From: Prevotellaceae bacterium UBA4359
GTDB lineage: Bacteria > Bacteroidota > Bacteroidia > Bacteroidales > Bacteroidaceae
Assembly (NCBI GenBank): GCA_002393555.1
Contig: DGSP01000041.1
Location: forward strand, 52,374 to 101,471
DNA: 49,098 bases
Direction of reading: 5' to 3'
Position numbers and translations under genes: made by a program. The notes beneath the pieces are model-generated. The model was not told where the DNA came from, searched no databases, and saw only the letters and a program-made list of their open reading frames with translations. Of this stretch, positions 40,494 to 48,940 are shown in pieces; within the stretch, counting starts at the first letter, position 1; each line of letters starts with the position of its first letter.

Positions 40494-41558
40494 ATGAAGA
40501 AATACGTTATAATATGTGCATGGGGAATTGCGTCCTCCCTAGGAGCATGGGCGCAGAAAATCTCATTCGAGAAGACAACCGTCAACGCTGGAACCACCCT
40601 GTGGAAAAAGCCTGTGACGGCAGTGTTCAAATACACCAACAGGGAGAAAGAGCCCCTCGTCATCCGTGAGGTGGATGCCGGTTGCGGCTGTCTGGCTCCA
40701 CGCTGGACTCAAGACCCTCTGCTGAAGGGCGATGAAGGTGAAATCAGCATCACCTACGATGCACAGATTTTGGGACACTTCGACCGATACATCGATGTCT
40801 ATACCAACACGAGCGACAAACCTGTGCGCATCCGCATGAAAGCACTGGTGAGCAACGGCACAAAGAAGACGCTGGAAGAGATTTTCCCCTACGAGATTGA
40901 CGACATCATGCTGAGCACCAACAACGTGGAGTTCACCGACGTGAATGCCGGCGACTCGGCCAAGGTGGAGATAGAGATACTGAACAACAGCCAGACGGTC
41001 TATACCCCCATGCTGATGCACCTGCCAGCCTATCTGACAGCCGAGTATAAGCCAGAGATGCTGGCACGAGGCAGAAGAGGCAAGATTGAACTGACCCTGC
41101 ACAGTGAGGAACTGAAAGACTTGGGCCTGAACCAGACGAGCATCTATCTGGCTCGTTTCTCGGGCGACAAAGTCAGTCCGAGCAACGAGATAGCGGTGTC
41201 GGCGGTGAAACTGCCAGACTTGCACTTTGCCGAGGAGTTTACCCGCAAGCCCCACTTCCACATCTCCACCACCGAACTGAACATCGGCAAGTTGGGCAAG
41301 AAGACCAAACTGAAAGGAGACGTAAAAATCAGCAATAAAGGAACGGGTGTGCTGAAACTGAGCAAGATACAGGCTTTCAACCAAGCCATTGCCGTATCAC
41401 TCCCCAAGACCGACTTGCAGCCAGGCGAAGAGGTGAAGATGACCGTGACGGTAGATGCACGATTCTTGGGCATGTCGAAAGCGCAGCCGCGTGTGCTCAT
41501 CATCACCAACGACCCCCAACGGCCCAAGGAAGTGGTGAACGTGAACTTTGAGAAATAA
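40494..41558 (+). CDS. DUF1573-domain exported protein
   Basis: 354 residues from the MKKYVIICAWG start (an in-frame ATG at 40458 overlaps the -7 box). Signal peptide ends GAWA near residue 20. DUF1573 (Ig-like, ASH-related fold) near 22-120 with the family Cys signature DAGCGCLAPRW, followed by two or three more beta-sandwich units (about 125-225, 245-354), the last ending RVLIITNDPQRPKEVVNVNFEK. Periplasmic or surface; function unknown. Followed by meaB with a 48-bp gap. Confidence 0.8.
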   Translation: MKKYVIICAWGIASSLGAWAQKISFEKTTVNAGTTLWKKPVTAVFKYTNREKEPLVIREVDAGCGCLAPRWTQDPLLKGDEGEISITYDAQILGHFDRYIDVYTNTSDKPVRIRMKALVSNGTKKTLEEIFPYEIDDIMLSTNNVEFTDVNAGDSAKVEIEILNNSQTVYTPMLMHLPAYLTAEYKPEMLARGRRGKIELTLHSEELKDLGLNQTSIYLARFSGDKVSPSNEIAVSAVKLPDLHFAEEFTRKPHFHISTTELNIGKLGKKTKLKGDVKISNKGTGVLKLSKIQAFNQAIAVSLPKTDLQPGEEVKMTVTVDARFLGMSKAQPRVLIITNDPQRPKEVVNVNFEK

Positions 41559-41606
41559 GCAAACAGGGTTGCAACCACATTGCAGCCAACAAAACGCAAG
41601 ACGACG

Positions 41607-42707
41607 ATGGAACATCCAGAGAACAGTGAAGAATATGCAGGCTTGCAGGTGAACGCAGGCGTGGCGCAGCCTTCGATTGTGAATCCTTATCTGAAGCAGA
41701 TGAGGAAGAAACGCCAGAAGTTGTTCACACCCGCTGAATATGTGGAAGGCATCCTGAAAGGCAATGTCAGCATGCTGAGTCAGGCCGTGACACTGATAGA
41801 AAGCATGCTGCCCGAGCATCAAGTCATTGCCCAGGAAGTGATAGAGAAGTGCCTCCCCTACTCCGGCAATTCCGTCCGCATCGGCATCAGCGGAGTGCCA
41901 GGTGCAGGCAAATCAACCAGCATCGATGCGTTTGGCGTACATCTGTTGGAAAACTATGGCGGCAAACTGGCTGTACTGGCCATTGACCCGTCGTCGGAAA
42001 AGACCAAGGGAAGCATTTTGGGCGACAAGACCCGCATGGAGAAACTGGCCGTACACCCCAAGTCCTTCATTCGCCCCAGCCCCACGGCAGGCAGTCTGGG
42101 CGGTGTGGCCAGAAAGACACGCGAGACCATTATCCTGTGCGAAGCGGCAGGCTACGACAACATCTTCGTGGAGACGGTCGGCGTGGGACAGAGCGAAACG
42201 GCCTGCCACTCGATGGTCGATTACTTTCTGCTCATCCAGTTGGCCGGCACAGGCGACGAACTGCAAGGCATCAAGCGCGGCATCATGGAGATAGCCGACG
42301 GCATCGTCATCAACAAGGCCGATGGCAACAACGTCGATAAGGCGCAGTTGGCAGCCTCCCACTTCCGCAATGCGCTCCATCTCTTTCCCCTGCCCGACAG
42401 CGGCATCGTGCCAGAGGTGATGTGCTACTCCGGCTTCTACGAACTGAACATCGACGAAGTGCTCAAGATGATTTTCCGCTACATCGACAAGGTGAAGGAG
42501 AACGGCTACTTCCAGTACAGACGCAACGAACAGTCGAAGTATTGGATGTATGAAAGCATCAACGAGCATCTGAAAAACAGTTTCTACTATAACCCCACCA
42601 TCAAGAGCCTTATCGACCAGATGGAGAAAGAAGTGCTGGGTGGACAAATCACGTCTTTCGTGGCTGCCAAGAAACTCTTAGACACTTATTATGACACGAT
42701 TAAATAG
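41607..42707 (+). CDS. meaB: Methylmalonyl-CoA mutase-associated GTPase MeaB
   Basis: G3E-family GTPase that loads and protects the adenosylcobalamin-dependent methylmalonyl-CoA mutase. 366 residues. Walker A GVPGAGKSTS near 95, IDPSSEKTKGSILGDKTRM near 130 (switch), ETVGVGQSE near 190, NKADGNN near 240, C-terminal dimerisation helices. The start at 41607 gives the family length; an in-frame ATG at 41580 is possible. The mutase genes themselves are not in the window. It overlaps porQ by 17 bp. Confidence 0.92.
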   Translation: MEHPENSEEYAGLQVNAGVAQPSIVNPYLKQMRKKRQKLFTPAEYVEGILKGNVSMLSQAVTLIESMLPEHQVIAQEVIEKCLPYSGNSVRIGISGVPGAGKSTSIDAFGVHLLENYGGKLAVLAIDPSSEKTKGSILGDKTRMEKLAVHPKSFIRPSPTAGSLGGVARKTRETIILCEAAGYDNIFVETVGVGQSETACHSMVDYFLLIQLAGTGDELQGIKRGIMEIADGIVINKADGNNVDKAQLAASHFRNALHLFPLPDSGIVPEVMCYSGFYELNIDEVLKMIFRYIDKVKENGYFQYRRNEQSKYWMYESINEHLKNSFYYNPTIKSLIDQMEKEVLGGQITSFVAAKKLLDTYYDTIK

Positions 42708-43641
42708 ACACCTCATCCTCTTGACCCTCCTGCTGTTCACCACAACGGCATGGGGACAGGACGGAAGATTCGGCTACCAGTTTCTGCACGTGCCTGTCAG
42801 TTCGCACTCTGCCGCACTGGGAGGTGCCAACATCAGCATTGTGGAAGACGACGCCAGCATGATGTGGACCAATGCAGCCTTGATGACGAACGTGTCGGAC
42901 AATACCATCTGGCTGGGCTACAATTCCTACATCCGTTCGAGCAACCTCTTCTCGGCAGGCTATGCCAAAGCCATCGGGGAACGCGGCACATGGAGCATCG
43001 GTGCGCTGATGCTGAACTATGGCAAAATGGACGAGACCGACGAGACAGGGACGGTGATAGGCAGTTTCTCGGCCAAGGACATTGACATCCAGACCTCCTA
43101 CTCCTACCTGCTGAGCGACCGGTGGAGCGGCGCCATCACGGCCAAAGTGCTGATAAGCAACTATGCCAACTACTCCAGCACGGCCTTGGGTGCCGACTTG
43201 GCCCTCAACTACTTCGACGAAGAGCGCGGCTTTTCGTTCTCGGCAGTCGGACGGAATCTCGGCGGACAAATCAAGTCGCTCTACGACGACGGAGCCAAGC
43301 AGCCACTTCCCTTCGACCTCGCCCTTGGCTTGAGCAAGGACTTTGCCAATGCCCCACTGCGCGTGTCGGTGACAGCCGACGACCTGACCAACTGGGACGA
43401 CGTGAAGTTCATCCAGCATTTCGTGCTGGGTGTGGACATTCTGCCATCAAGCAACACCTGGGTGGCCCTGGGCTACAACTTCCGCCGCGCACACGAGATG
43501 AAGGTGCAGGACAAAGCACATTGGGCCGGCTTCAGCATCGGCGCCGGACTGAACGTGAAGAAATTCAAGGTGGGCGTGGCTTACGGGAAATACCATGTAG
43601 CCGCCTCCTCCATCATCATAAACGCAGGTTTTTCATTATGA
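42691..43641 (+). CDS. porQ: Type IX secretion protein PorQ
   Basis: Outer-membrane beta-barrel of the T9SS attachment complex, anchoring PorZ. 316 residues. Signal peptide 1-22 (ends AWGQ), then repeated amphipathic strands, with HSAALGGANISIVEDDASMMW near 40-58 and DIQTSYSYLL, characteristic of PorQ. Start overlaps meaB; stop overlaps cmk (ATGA). Together with PorE and the T9SS-like cargo, indicates a working secretion system. Confidence 0.9.
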   Translation: MTRLNRHLILLTLLLFTTTAWGQDGRFGYQFLHVPVSSHSAALGGANISIVEDDASMMWTNAALMTNVSDNTIWLGYNSYIRSSNLFSAGYAKAIGERGTWSIGALMLNYGKMDETDETGTVIGSFSAKDIDIQTSYSYLLSDRWSGAITAKVLISNYANYSSTALGADLALNYFDEERGFSFSAVGRNLGGQIKSLYDDGAKQPLPFDLALGLSKDFANAPLRVSVTADDLTNWDDVKFIQHFVLGVDILPSSNTWVALGYNFRRAHEMKVQDKAHWAGFSIGAGLNVKKFKVGVAYGKYHVAASSIIINAGFSL

Positions 43642-44348
43642 AGAAGATTATCATTGCCATCGACGGCCACTCCAGTTGCGGCAAAAGCACGATGGCCAAG
43701 CAACTGGCCAAAGAGATTGGCTATGTGTATGTTGACACAGGTGCCATGTACCGTGCCGTCACCCTCTATGCACTGAGGAACGGACTCTTCCCTGACGAAG
43801 GCATCAAGGAGGCTGAACTGAAAGCAGCGATAGATGCCGGGAAAATCCAGATTAGTTTTCGGTTCAATCCCGAAACAGGGCGACCAGACACCTATCTGAA
43901 CGGTGAGAAAGTGGAAGAAGAGATACGGCAGATGGCTGTCAGCAGCCACGTCAGCCCCATCGCCGCCCTCCCATTTGTGCGCACCCTGCTGACCGAACAG
44001 CAGCAAGCGATGGGGCGGGAAAAAGGCATCGTGATGGATGGCCGCGACATCGGCACGGCAGTTTTTCCACAGGCCGAGATGAAGGTCTTTGTCACCGCAA
44101 GTGCCGAGGTGAGAGCCGGACGCCGATACAAGGAACTGATGGGCAATGCCAAGACCGAAGAAGAAAAGGCAGCACTGGACTTTCAGGAGATTCTGAAGAA
44201 CGTGAAGGAGAGGGACTACATCGACTCTCACCGCGAAGTGGCTCCTCTGCGACAGGCTGAAGACGCTCTCGTACTCGACAACTCCGACATGACCAGAGAA
44301 GAACAAAGTGCCTGGCTATTAGCCAAATACAAGGAGATAGTGAGTTAA
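43638..44348 (+). CDS. cmk: (d)CMP kinase
   Basis: Cytoplasmic nucleoside monophosphate kinase that turns CMP/dCMP into the diphosphate. 236 residues from the ATG at 43638. P-loop GHSSCGKSTMAK near 10, VDTGAMYRAV near 33, MDGRDIGTAVFP near 134, and R-E-x-x-D-S-x-R-x-x-x-P-like ERDYIDSHREVAPL near 193. The longer reading upstream overlaps porQ and is not the gene. Follows porQ with a 4-bp overlap. Confidence 0.93.
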   Translation: MKKIIIAIDGHSSCGKSTMAKQLAKEIGYVYVDTGAMYRAVTLYALRNGLFPDEGIKEAELKAAIDAGKIQISFRFNPETGRPDTYLNGEKVEEEIRQMAVSSHVSPIAALPFVRTLLTEQQQAMGREKGIVMDGRDIGTAVFPQAEMKVFVTASAEVRAGRRYKELMGNAKTEEEKAALDFQEILKNVKERDYIDSHREVAPLRQAEDALVLDNSDMTREEQSAWLLAKYKEIVS

Positions 44349-44389
44349 GAAGCCGTCAACGCACCACACACAAGACCAGAAAAAGAAAT

Positions 44390-45262
44390 ATGCTGATTGA
44401 GATTGATGAAGGTTCAGGTTTCTGCTTCGGAGTGACAACCGCCATCAAGAAAGCAGAAGAGGAATTGGCAAAGAGCGCATCACTTTATTGCCTCGGCGAC
44501 ATCGTGCACAACGGCCGAGAAGTGGAGAGGCTGAAAAAGCAAGGGCTGATGACCGTTGAACACAAAGACCTCGACACGCTGCACGACACCAAGATGCTGC
44601 TCCGTGCCCACGGCGAACCTCCACAGACTTACACGAAAGCGAAAGAACATAACATCAGCCTCATCGATGCCACCTGTCCCGTGGTGCTCAACCTGCAGAA
44701 ACGCATCCGCAAAGCCTACGAAGAGGGAGGGCAGATTGTCATCTACGGAAAGAACGGCCACGCCGAAGTGGTGGGTCTGGTGGGGCAGACAGAAGGCACA
44801 GCCATCGTCATTGAGAATCTGGAAGATGCCAAACGGCTGGACTTCAGCCACGACATCCAACTCTTTTCGCAAACCACCAAGTCGCTTGAAGGCTTCCGCG
44901 AGATAGTCCAATACATCGAGGAGAACATGCAGGAAGGAGCCAAGTTCAGTTACTTCGACACCATCTGCCGACGAGTAGCCAACCGCATCCCCAACATCAG
45001 ACGTTTCTCAGCCCAGCACGATGTCATCCTGTTCGTGTGCGGCAAGAAGAGTTCCAACGGAAAAGTGCTCTACAACGAATGCCTCTCCGTCAACCCTCAC
45101 ACCTACATGATTGACGACCCCTCAGAGATTGACTTCCAATGGTTTGAAGGCATGAAGTCCGTGGGCATCTGTGGTGCAACCAGCACTCCCAAATGGCTTA
45201 TGGAGGACTGCAAGAAGAAGATTGAAGAGAGAGACACGAAGACAGAGGATAACCCGCTTTGA
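44390..45262 (+). CDS. ispH: 4-hydroxy-3-methylbut-2-enyl diphosphate reductase
   Basis: Iron-sulfur enzyme for the last step of the MEP isoprenoid pathway, yielding isopentenyl and dimethylallyl diphosphate. 290 residues. Cluster Cys: Cys12 in GFCFGV, Cys near 98 in DATCPVV, and Cys near 255 in GICGATSTPKW; central GHAEVVGL with the substrate His near 125. A further Cys in VCGKKSSNGK near 215. cmk is 41 bp upstream. Probably the same transcript. Confidence 0.94.
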   Translation: MLIEIDEGSGFCFGVTTAIKKAEEELAKSASLYCLGDIVHNGREVERLKKQGLMTVEHKDLDTLHDTKMLLRAHGEPPQTYTKAKEHNISLIDATCPVVLNLQKRIRKAYEEGGQIVIYGKNGHAEVVGLVGQTEGTAIVIENLEDAKRLDFSHDIQLFSQTTKSLEGFREIVQYIEENMQEGAKFSYFDTICRRVANRIPNIRRFSAQHDVILFVCGKKSSNGKVLYNECLSVNPHTYMIDDPSEIDFQWFEGMKSVGICGATSTPKWLMEDCKKKIEERDTKTEDNPL

Positions 45263-45278
45263 AGCAACGCATGAAACG

Positions 45279-45692
45279 ATGAAAAAACTTGACTACGAAC
45301 TCATCGACTTGCCCAAGATTACCGACCCGCGCGGCAACCTGACCGTGGCAGAACAGATGAAGAACGTCCCCTTCCACATCAAACGAGTCTATTGGACCTA
45401 CGATGTGCCCGGAGGGGAGAGCCGGGGAGGCCATGCCCACAAGGCACTTTACCAACTGGTCGTGGCCATGAGCGGCAGTTTCACCGTCACCCTCGACAAT
45501 GGTGAAGAGCAACAGACCATTCTGCTCAACCATCCGTGGCAAGGCCTGCTCATCAAGCCCAACACTTGGCGTACACTCGACGACTTCTCCAGCGGAGCCG
45601 TGTGCATGGTCTTGGCCAGCGAACTGTTTGAAGAAGAGGACTATATCTACGACTACAACGAGTTCATCCGCTACACGAAGAACCAGACCTGA
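45279..45692 (+). CDS. FdtA/QdtA-type sugar 3,4-ketoisomerase
   Basis: Cupin of 137 residues (MKKLDYELIDLPKI start). It isomerises a dTDP-4-keto-6-deoxy-hexose to the 3-keto form. HAHK near 60 with the catalytic His pair, LDNGEEQQ, LLIKPNTW and DYIYDYNEF near 120-128 match FdtA/QdtA. First gene of a three-gene cassette with an aminotransferase. Exact stereochemistry (galacto or gluco) cannot be read. Confidence 0.82.
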   Translation: MKKLDYELIDLPKITDPRGNLTVAEQMKNVPFHIKRVYWTYDVPGGESRGGHAHKALYQLVVAMSGSFTVTLDNGEEQQTILLNHPWQGLLIKPNTWRTLDDFSSGAVCMVLASELFEEEDYIYDYNEFIRYTKNQT

Positions 45693-45707
45693 AGGGAACC
45701 CAGAGAC

Positions 45708-46646
45708 ATGTTTGACATAAGACGATACACACCAGCCGACAAGAACCTGTGGGACAAGTATGTAGCCAAGGCGCGCAACGCCACCTTTCTGTTCCGCCGC
45801 GACTACATGGACTACCACAGCGACCGTTTCGAAGACCACTCCCTCCTGTTCTTCGTGGGTCATCACTTGCACTCCATTCTGCCTGCCAACATCGTGGGCA
45901 CCACGCTCTATTCCCATCAGGGCCTCACCTATGGGGGGCTGCTCATGGATGTCGATGTAACCGTCGCCGAAGTCATCGTGCTGTTTGAAGAACTCAACCG
46001 CTACCTGCACGAGAGAGGCATCCGAAAAGTCATCTATAAGCCCGTTCCCTGGGTCTATCACCGCATCCCTTCCGAAGAAGACCTCTACCCACTCTTCTGG
46101 GTATGCAAGGCCCGAGTGACCCAGCGCGATGTCGGCACCGTCATCTTCGTGCAGCAGCATCTGCGTTGGCGCAAAGACCGCCGTCGCCGACTGCGCCATG
46201 CACAAGAAGTCGGCATCGAGGTGGTGCGAACCGACAACTTCGCCCCCTTCTGGCAGGTGCTCGAAGCCAATCTGATGGAGCGGCACCAAGTGCATCCAGT
46301 CCACACGCTACAAGAGATGGAACTGTTGCACCAACGTTTTCCCGACAATATTATCCAATACAACGCCCTCCTTCACGGCGAGGTGGTGGCTGGCATGACG
46401 TTCTACCTGACCCAACAGGTGCTGCACGGACAGTACTGCTCGTCGAATGCACTGGGCAAGGAACATGGAGCCGTCGATGCCATCCACGACTATGCCATGC
46501 ACCACGACTTCCCCGACATTCCCTACATGGACTTCGGACGCTCCACCGAGGGAGACGGTTCGGTACTCAACACCGGGCTTGTGGCACAGAAGGAAGGTTT
46601 TGGCGGACGCACAATCTGTTACGACACCTACGAATGGGACACATGA
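45708..46646 (+). CDS. FemAB/GNAT-like acyltransferase
   Basis: 312-residue soluble protein with two GNAT-like lobes, of the FemAB or Acetyltransf_6-like type (peptidoglycan bridge or amino-sugar acyl transfer). Visible features: YTPADKNLWDKYV near 6, WRKDRRRRLRHAQEVGIEV near 146-165, YMDFGRSTEGDGS near 280, ending EGFGGRT. In this cassette it is in the place of the usual FdtC/QdtC LbH acetyltransferase, so it may acylate the 3-amino sugar. Substrate unknown. Overlaps the next gene by 4 bp (ATGA). Confidence 0.7.
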   Translation: MFDIRRYTPADKNLWDKYVAKARNATFLFRRDYMDYHSDRFEDHSLLFFVGHHLHSILPANIVGTTLYSHQGLTYGGLLMDVDVTVAEVIVLFEELNRYLHERGIRKVIYKPVPWVYHRIPSEEDLYPLFWVCKARVTQRDVGTVIFVQQHLRWRKDRRRRLRHAQEVGIEVVRTDNFAPFWQVLEANLMERHQVHPVHTLQEMELLHQRFPDNIIQYNALLHGEVVAGMTFYLTQQVLHGQYCSSNALGKEHGAVDAIHDYAMHHDFPDIPYMDFGRSTEGDGSVLNTGLVAQKEGFGGRTICYDTYEWDT

Positions 46647-47767
46647 ACATACCCTATCTCAGTTTGAAAGAAGTGACGGCACTGCACGGCGAGGAAATCC
46701 AGCAGGCTGTAGCACAGGTGACAGGCAGCGGACGCTATCTGCAAGGCGAAGCAGTACACCTGTTTGAACAGCACTATGCCGCCTACATCGGCACCACTCA
46801 CTGTGTCGGCGTGGCCAATGGACTGGATGCCCTCACACTCACCCTCCGTGCCTACATGGAAATGGGGAAACTCGCAGAAGGAGACGAAGTGCTGGTGCCA
46901 GCCAACACCTTCATCGCCACCGTCCTGGCCATCACCGAAAACCGTCTCAAGCCCGTGTTCGTCGATGTGGACGAATACACGCTCAACCTCAACACCGAGA
47001 CCCTCGTCCAAGCCATCACACCACGCACCAAAGCCCTCATGCTCGTCCACCTCTACGGACGATGCACCTACACCCCCACCATCCGCACCCTCTGCCAACA
47101 GCACCACCTCCTCCTCATCGAGGACAACGCCCAGGCCCACGGCTGTCTCTACAACACACAACGCACAGGTTCCCTCGGCCACGCAGCATGCCACAGTTTC
47201 TATCCAGGCAAAAACCTCGGCGCATTAGGCGACGGCGGTGCCGTAACCACCAACGACCCCGAACTGGCACAGATGGTGCGGACATTGTCCAACTACGGCT
47301 TCACCGAAAAATACGTAGCCCCCCTCCGAGGCCGCAACAGCCGTCTGGACGAGATTCAGGCCGCTGTGCTCGACGTGAAACTCCACCATCTCGACAGCGA
47401 GAACCGCCGGCGGATAGCCATCGCGCGTACCTATTATAGAAACATCAACAACCCAGCCATCACGCTCCCCCAGATGATGGACGCCGGAAACAACGTCTAT
47501 CACATCTTCCCCATCTTCACCCCACACCGCGACGAACTGCAGCAACACCTGCTTGCCCACGGCATCCAAACCCTTATCCACTACCCCATCCCGCCCCACA
47601 AACAGGCCTGCTACAGAGAGTGGAACCACCTCACCCTGTCCGTCACCGAACGGCTGGCCCACCAAGAACTCAGCCTGCCACTCAACCCCACCATGACCGA
47701 CGACGAAGTGGCATACATAGTGGAAACCCTCAACTCTAAACTCTCAACCCTCAACTCTAAATCCTAA
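46643..47767 (+). CDS. DegT/DnrJ/EryC1/StrS-family sugar aminotransferase (FdtB-like)
   Basis: PLP-dependent aminotransferase of 374 residues that aminates a keto-sugar nucleotide, likely the 3-keto product of the FdtA-like enzyme. GVANGLDALTL near 50, VDVDEYTLNL near 108, IEDNAQAHG near 160 (PLP Asp), FYPGKNLGALGDGGAV near 185 with the PLP Lys, and RNSRLDEIQAA near 230. The final residues TLNSKLSTLNSKS and the stop are encoded by 7-bp repeats, so the true tail may have been extended by repeat growth. Start shares ATGA with the acyltransferase gene. Confidence 0.88.
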   Translation: MNIPYLSLKEVTALHGEEIQQAVAQVTGSGRYLQGEAVHLFEQHYAAYIGTTHCVGVANGLDALTLTLRAYMEMGKLAEGDEVLVPANTFIATVLAITENRLKPVFVDVDEYTLNLNTETLVQAITPRTKALMLVHLYGRCTYTPTIRTLCQQHHLLLIEDNAQAHGCLYNTQRTGSLGHAACHSFYPGKNLGALGDGGAVTTNDPELAQMVRTLSNYGFTEKYVAPLRGRNSRLDEIQAAVLDVKLHHLDSENRRRIAIARTYYRNINNPAITLPQMMDAGNNVYHIFPIFTPHRDELQQHLLAHGIQTLIHYPIPPHKQACYREWNHLTLSVTERLAHQELSLPLNPTMTDDEVAYIVETLNSKLSTLNSKS

Positions 47768-47789
47768 ACTCTCACCCCTAAACACTCAA
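47727..47789 (+). repeat. Heptamer tandem repeat E3
   Basis: Nine 7-bp units in a row (CCCTCAA, CTCTAAA, CTCTCAA, CCCTCAA, CTCTAAA, TCCTAAA, CTCTCAC, CCCTAAA, CACTCAA). The first half encodes the aminotransferase C-terminus; the second half is the leader of pfkA. Confidence 0.9.
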
Positions 47790-47794
47790 CCAAC

Positions 47795-48775
47795 ATGGCA
47801 GAAATCAAAACCATCGGAATCATCACCTCGGGCAACGATGCCCCTGGCATGAACTGCGCCATCCGCGCCGTCACCCGCGCCGCCATCTACAACGGACTGA
47901 AAGTGAAAGCCATCTATCATGGCTACAAAGGACTCATCGACGGCGACATCGTCCCCTTCGAGACCCAAAACGTCAGCAACATCATACAATACGGAGGCAC
48001 CATCCTCAAGTCCTCGCCCTCCCAAGAGTTCAAGAACCCTGAGGGGAGGAAGAAAGCCTACGAGAACCTGCTGCAGGAAGCGATTGATGCCCTCATCGTC
48101 ATCGGCGGCGACGGCACCATCCAGGGCGCCCGCATCTTCGCCCAAGAGTTCGACTATCCCTGCATCGCCATCCCCGCCACCATCGACAACAACCTCTGCG
48201 GCACCGACACCACCATCGGCTACGACACCGCCCTCAACACCATCATGCAAACCGTCGATAAAATCCGCGACACAGCCACCAGCCACGAACGCCTCTTCTT
48301 CGTCGAAGTGATGGGCGACGGAGCCGGTTTCCTGGCCCTCAACAGCGGCATCGCCTCCGGAGCCGAAGAAGCCATCGTGCCCACCATCGAAGTGGAAGAC
48401 GAGCAACTCAACCACTTCATCCAGAAAGGCTTCCGCAAGACCAAAGGCTCCTCCATCGTGCTCGTGGCAGCCAACGAACAGACCGGCGGAGCCATGCACT
48501 ATGCCGAACTGGCGAAGAAACAATATCCCGAACTCGACGTGCGCATCTCCATCCTCGGCCATGCCCAGCGCGGCGGCCACCCCACCGCCCACGACCGCAT
48601 CATAGCCAGCCGCATGGGAGCCGCCTCCATCCAGGCCATCCTCAAAGGGCTGCGCAACGTGATGGTCGGCATCGACAACGACGACATCGTCTATGTCCCC
48701 TTCTCCCGCGCCATCAAGGAGAACCGCGCCATCGACCGCAACCTGCTCGACATCCTCCACAACATCTCCATCTGA
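47795..48775 (+). CDS. pfkA: Divergent PfkA-type 6-phosphofructokinase
   Basis: 326 residues of the ATP-type PFK fold: nucleotide loop SGNDAPGMN near 12-20, GGDGT near 107, IDNNLCGTD near 130-138. Four positions of the E. coli active-site set differ: Gly12 is Asn14, Arg72 is Pro75, Asp129 is Asn133, Arg171 is Asp175; Asp127 (Asp131 here) is retained. Bacteroides homologues keep the ordinary residues as far as I recall. This may be a paralogue with reduced, altered or lost activity, or one with a regulatory role. No catalytic PFK partner is in the window. 27 bp after the aminotransferase stop, in a heptamer repeat. Confidence 0.85.
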   Translation: MAEIKTIGIITSGNDAPGMNCAIRAVTRAAIYNGLKVKAIYHGYKGLIDGDIVPFETQNVSNIIQYGGTILKSSPSQEFKNPEGRKKAYENLLQEAIDALIVIGGDGTIQGARIFAQEFDYPCIAIPATIDNNLCGTDTTIGYDTALNTIMQTVDKIRDTATSHERLFFVEVMGDGAGFLALNSGIASGAEEAIVPTIEVEDEQLNHFIQKGFRKTKGSSIVLVAANEQTGGAMHYAELAKKQYPELDVRISILGHAQRGGHPTAHDRIIASRMGAASIQAILKGLRNVMVGIDNDDIVYVPFSRAIKENRAIDRNLLDILHNISI

Positions 48776-48803
48776 CACACCCTCCCCCTCCCCGTCATTC
48801 CTC

Positions 48804-48838
48804 AGGCACAAAGTCCCCACGGCTTTGTGCCTTTTTTG
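48804..48838 (+). terminator. Rho-independent terminator after pfkA
   Basis: 10-bp arms (48804-48813, 48823-48832) with a 9-base loop and T-run. Confidence 0.9.
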
Positions 48839-48847
48839 TCGCCTTTT

Positions 48848-48935
48848 TAACGTCTGTTCGGTATAAGAGAACTCACGGTTCGGAAGTCCCGTTACCGCGT
48901 CGCGGGCTTTAGAAAAACAAGAAAAAATAAAAAAA
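48848..48935 (+). repeat. Dispersed intergenic repeat R3, copy 3 (diverged)
   Basis: TAACGTCTGTTCGGTATAAG, four changes from 19458-19477, followed after about 36 bp by GGGCTTTAGAAAAACAAG and an A-rich tail, close to the complement of 1-31. Confidence 0.55.
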
Positions 48936-48940
48936 TAAGT

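Noticed and set aside
43122..43637. N-terminal extension of cmk
   Set aside because: Overlaps porQ in another frame, Arg/Gly-rich; the P-loop is at the usual distance from the 43638 start.
46103..46642. N-terminal extension of the aminotransferase
   Set aside because: This frame overlaps the acyltransferase gene; the 46643 start begins exactly at the family N-terminus (MNIPYLSL).
47727..47789. Telomere-like repeat (CCCTAAA)
   Set aside because: Only one unit is exactly CCCTAAA; the rest vary as YYYTMAA and the repeat is within a normal bacterial operon.
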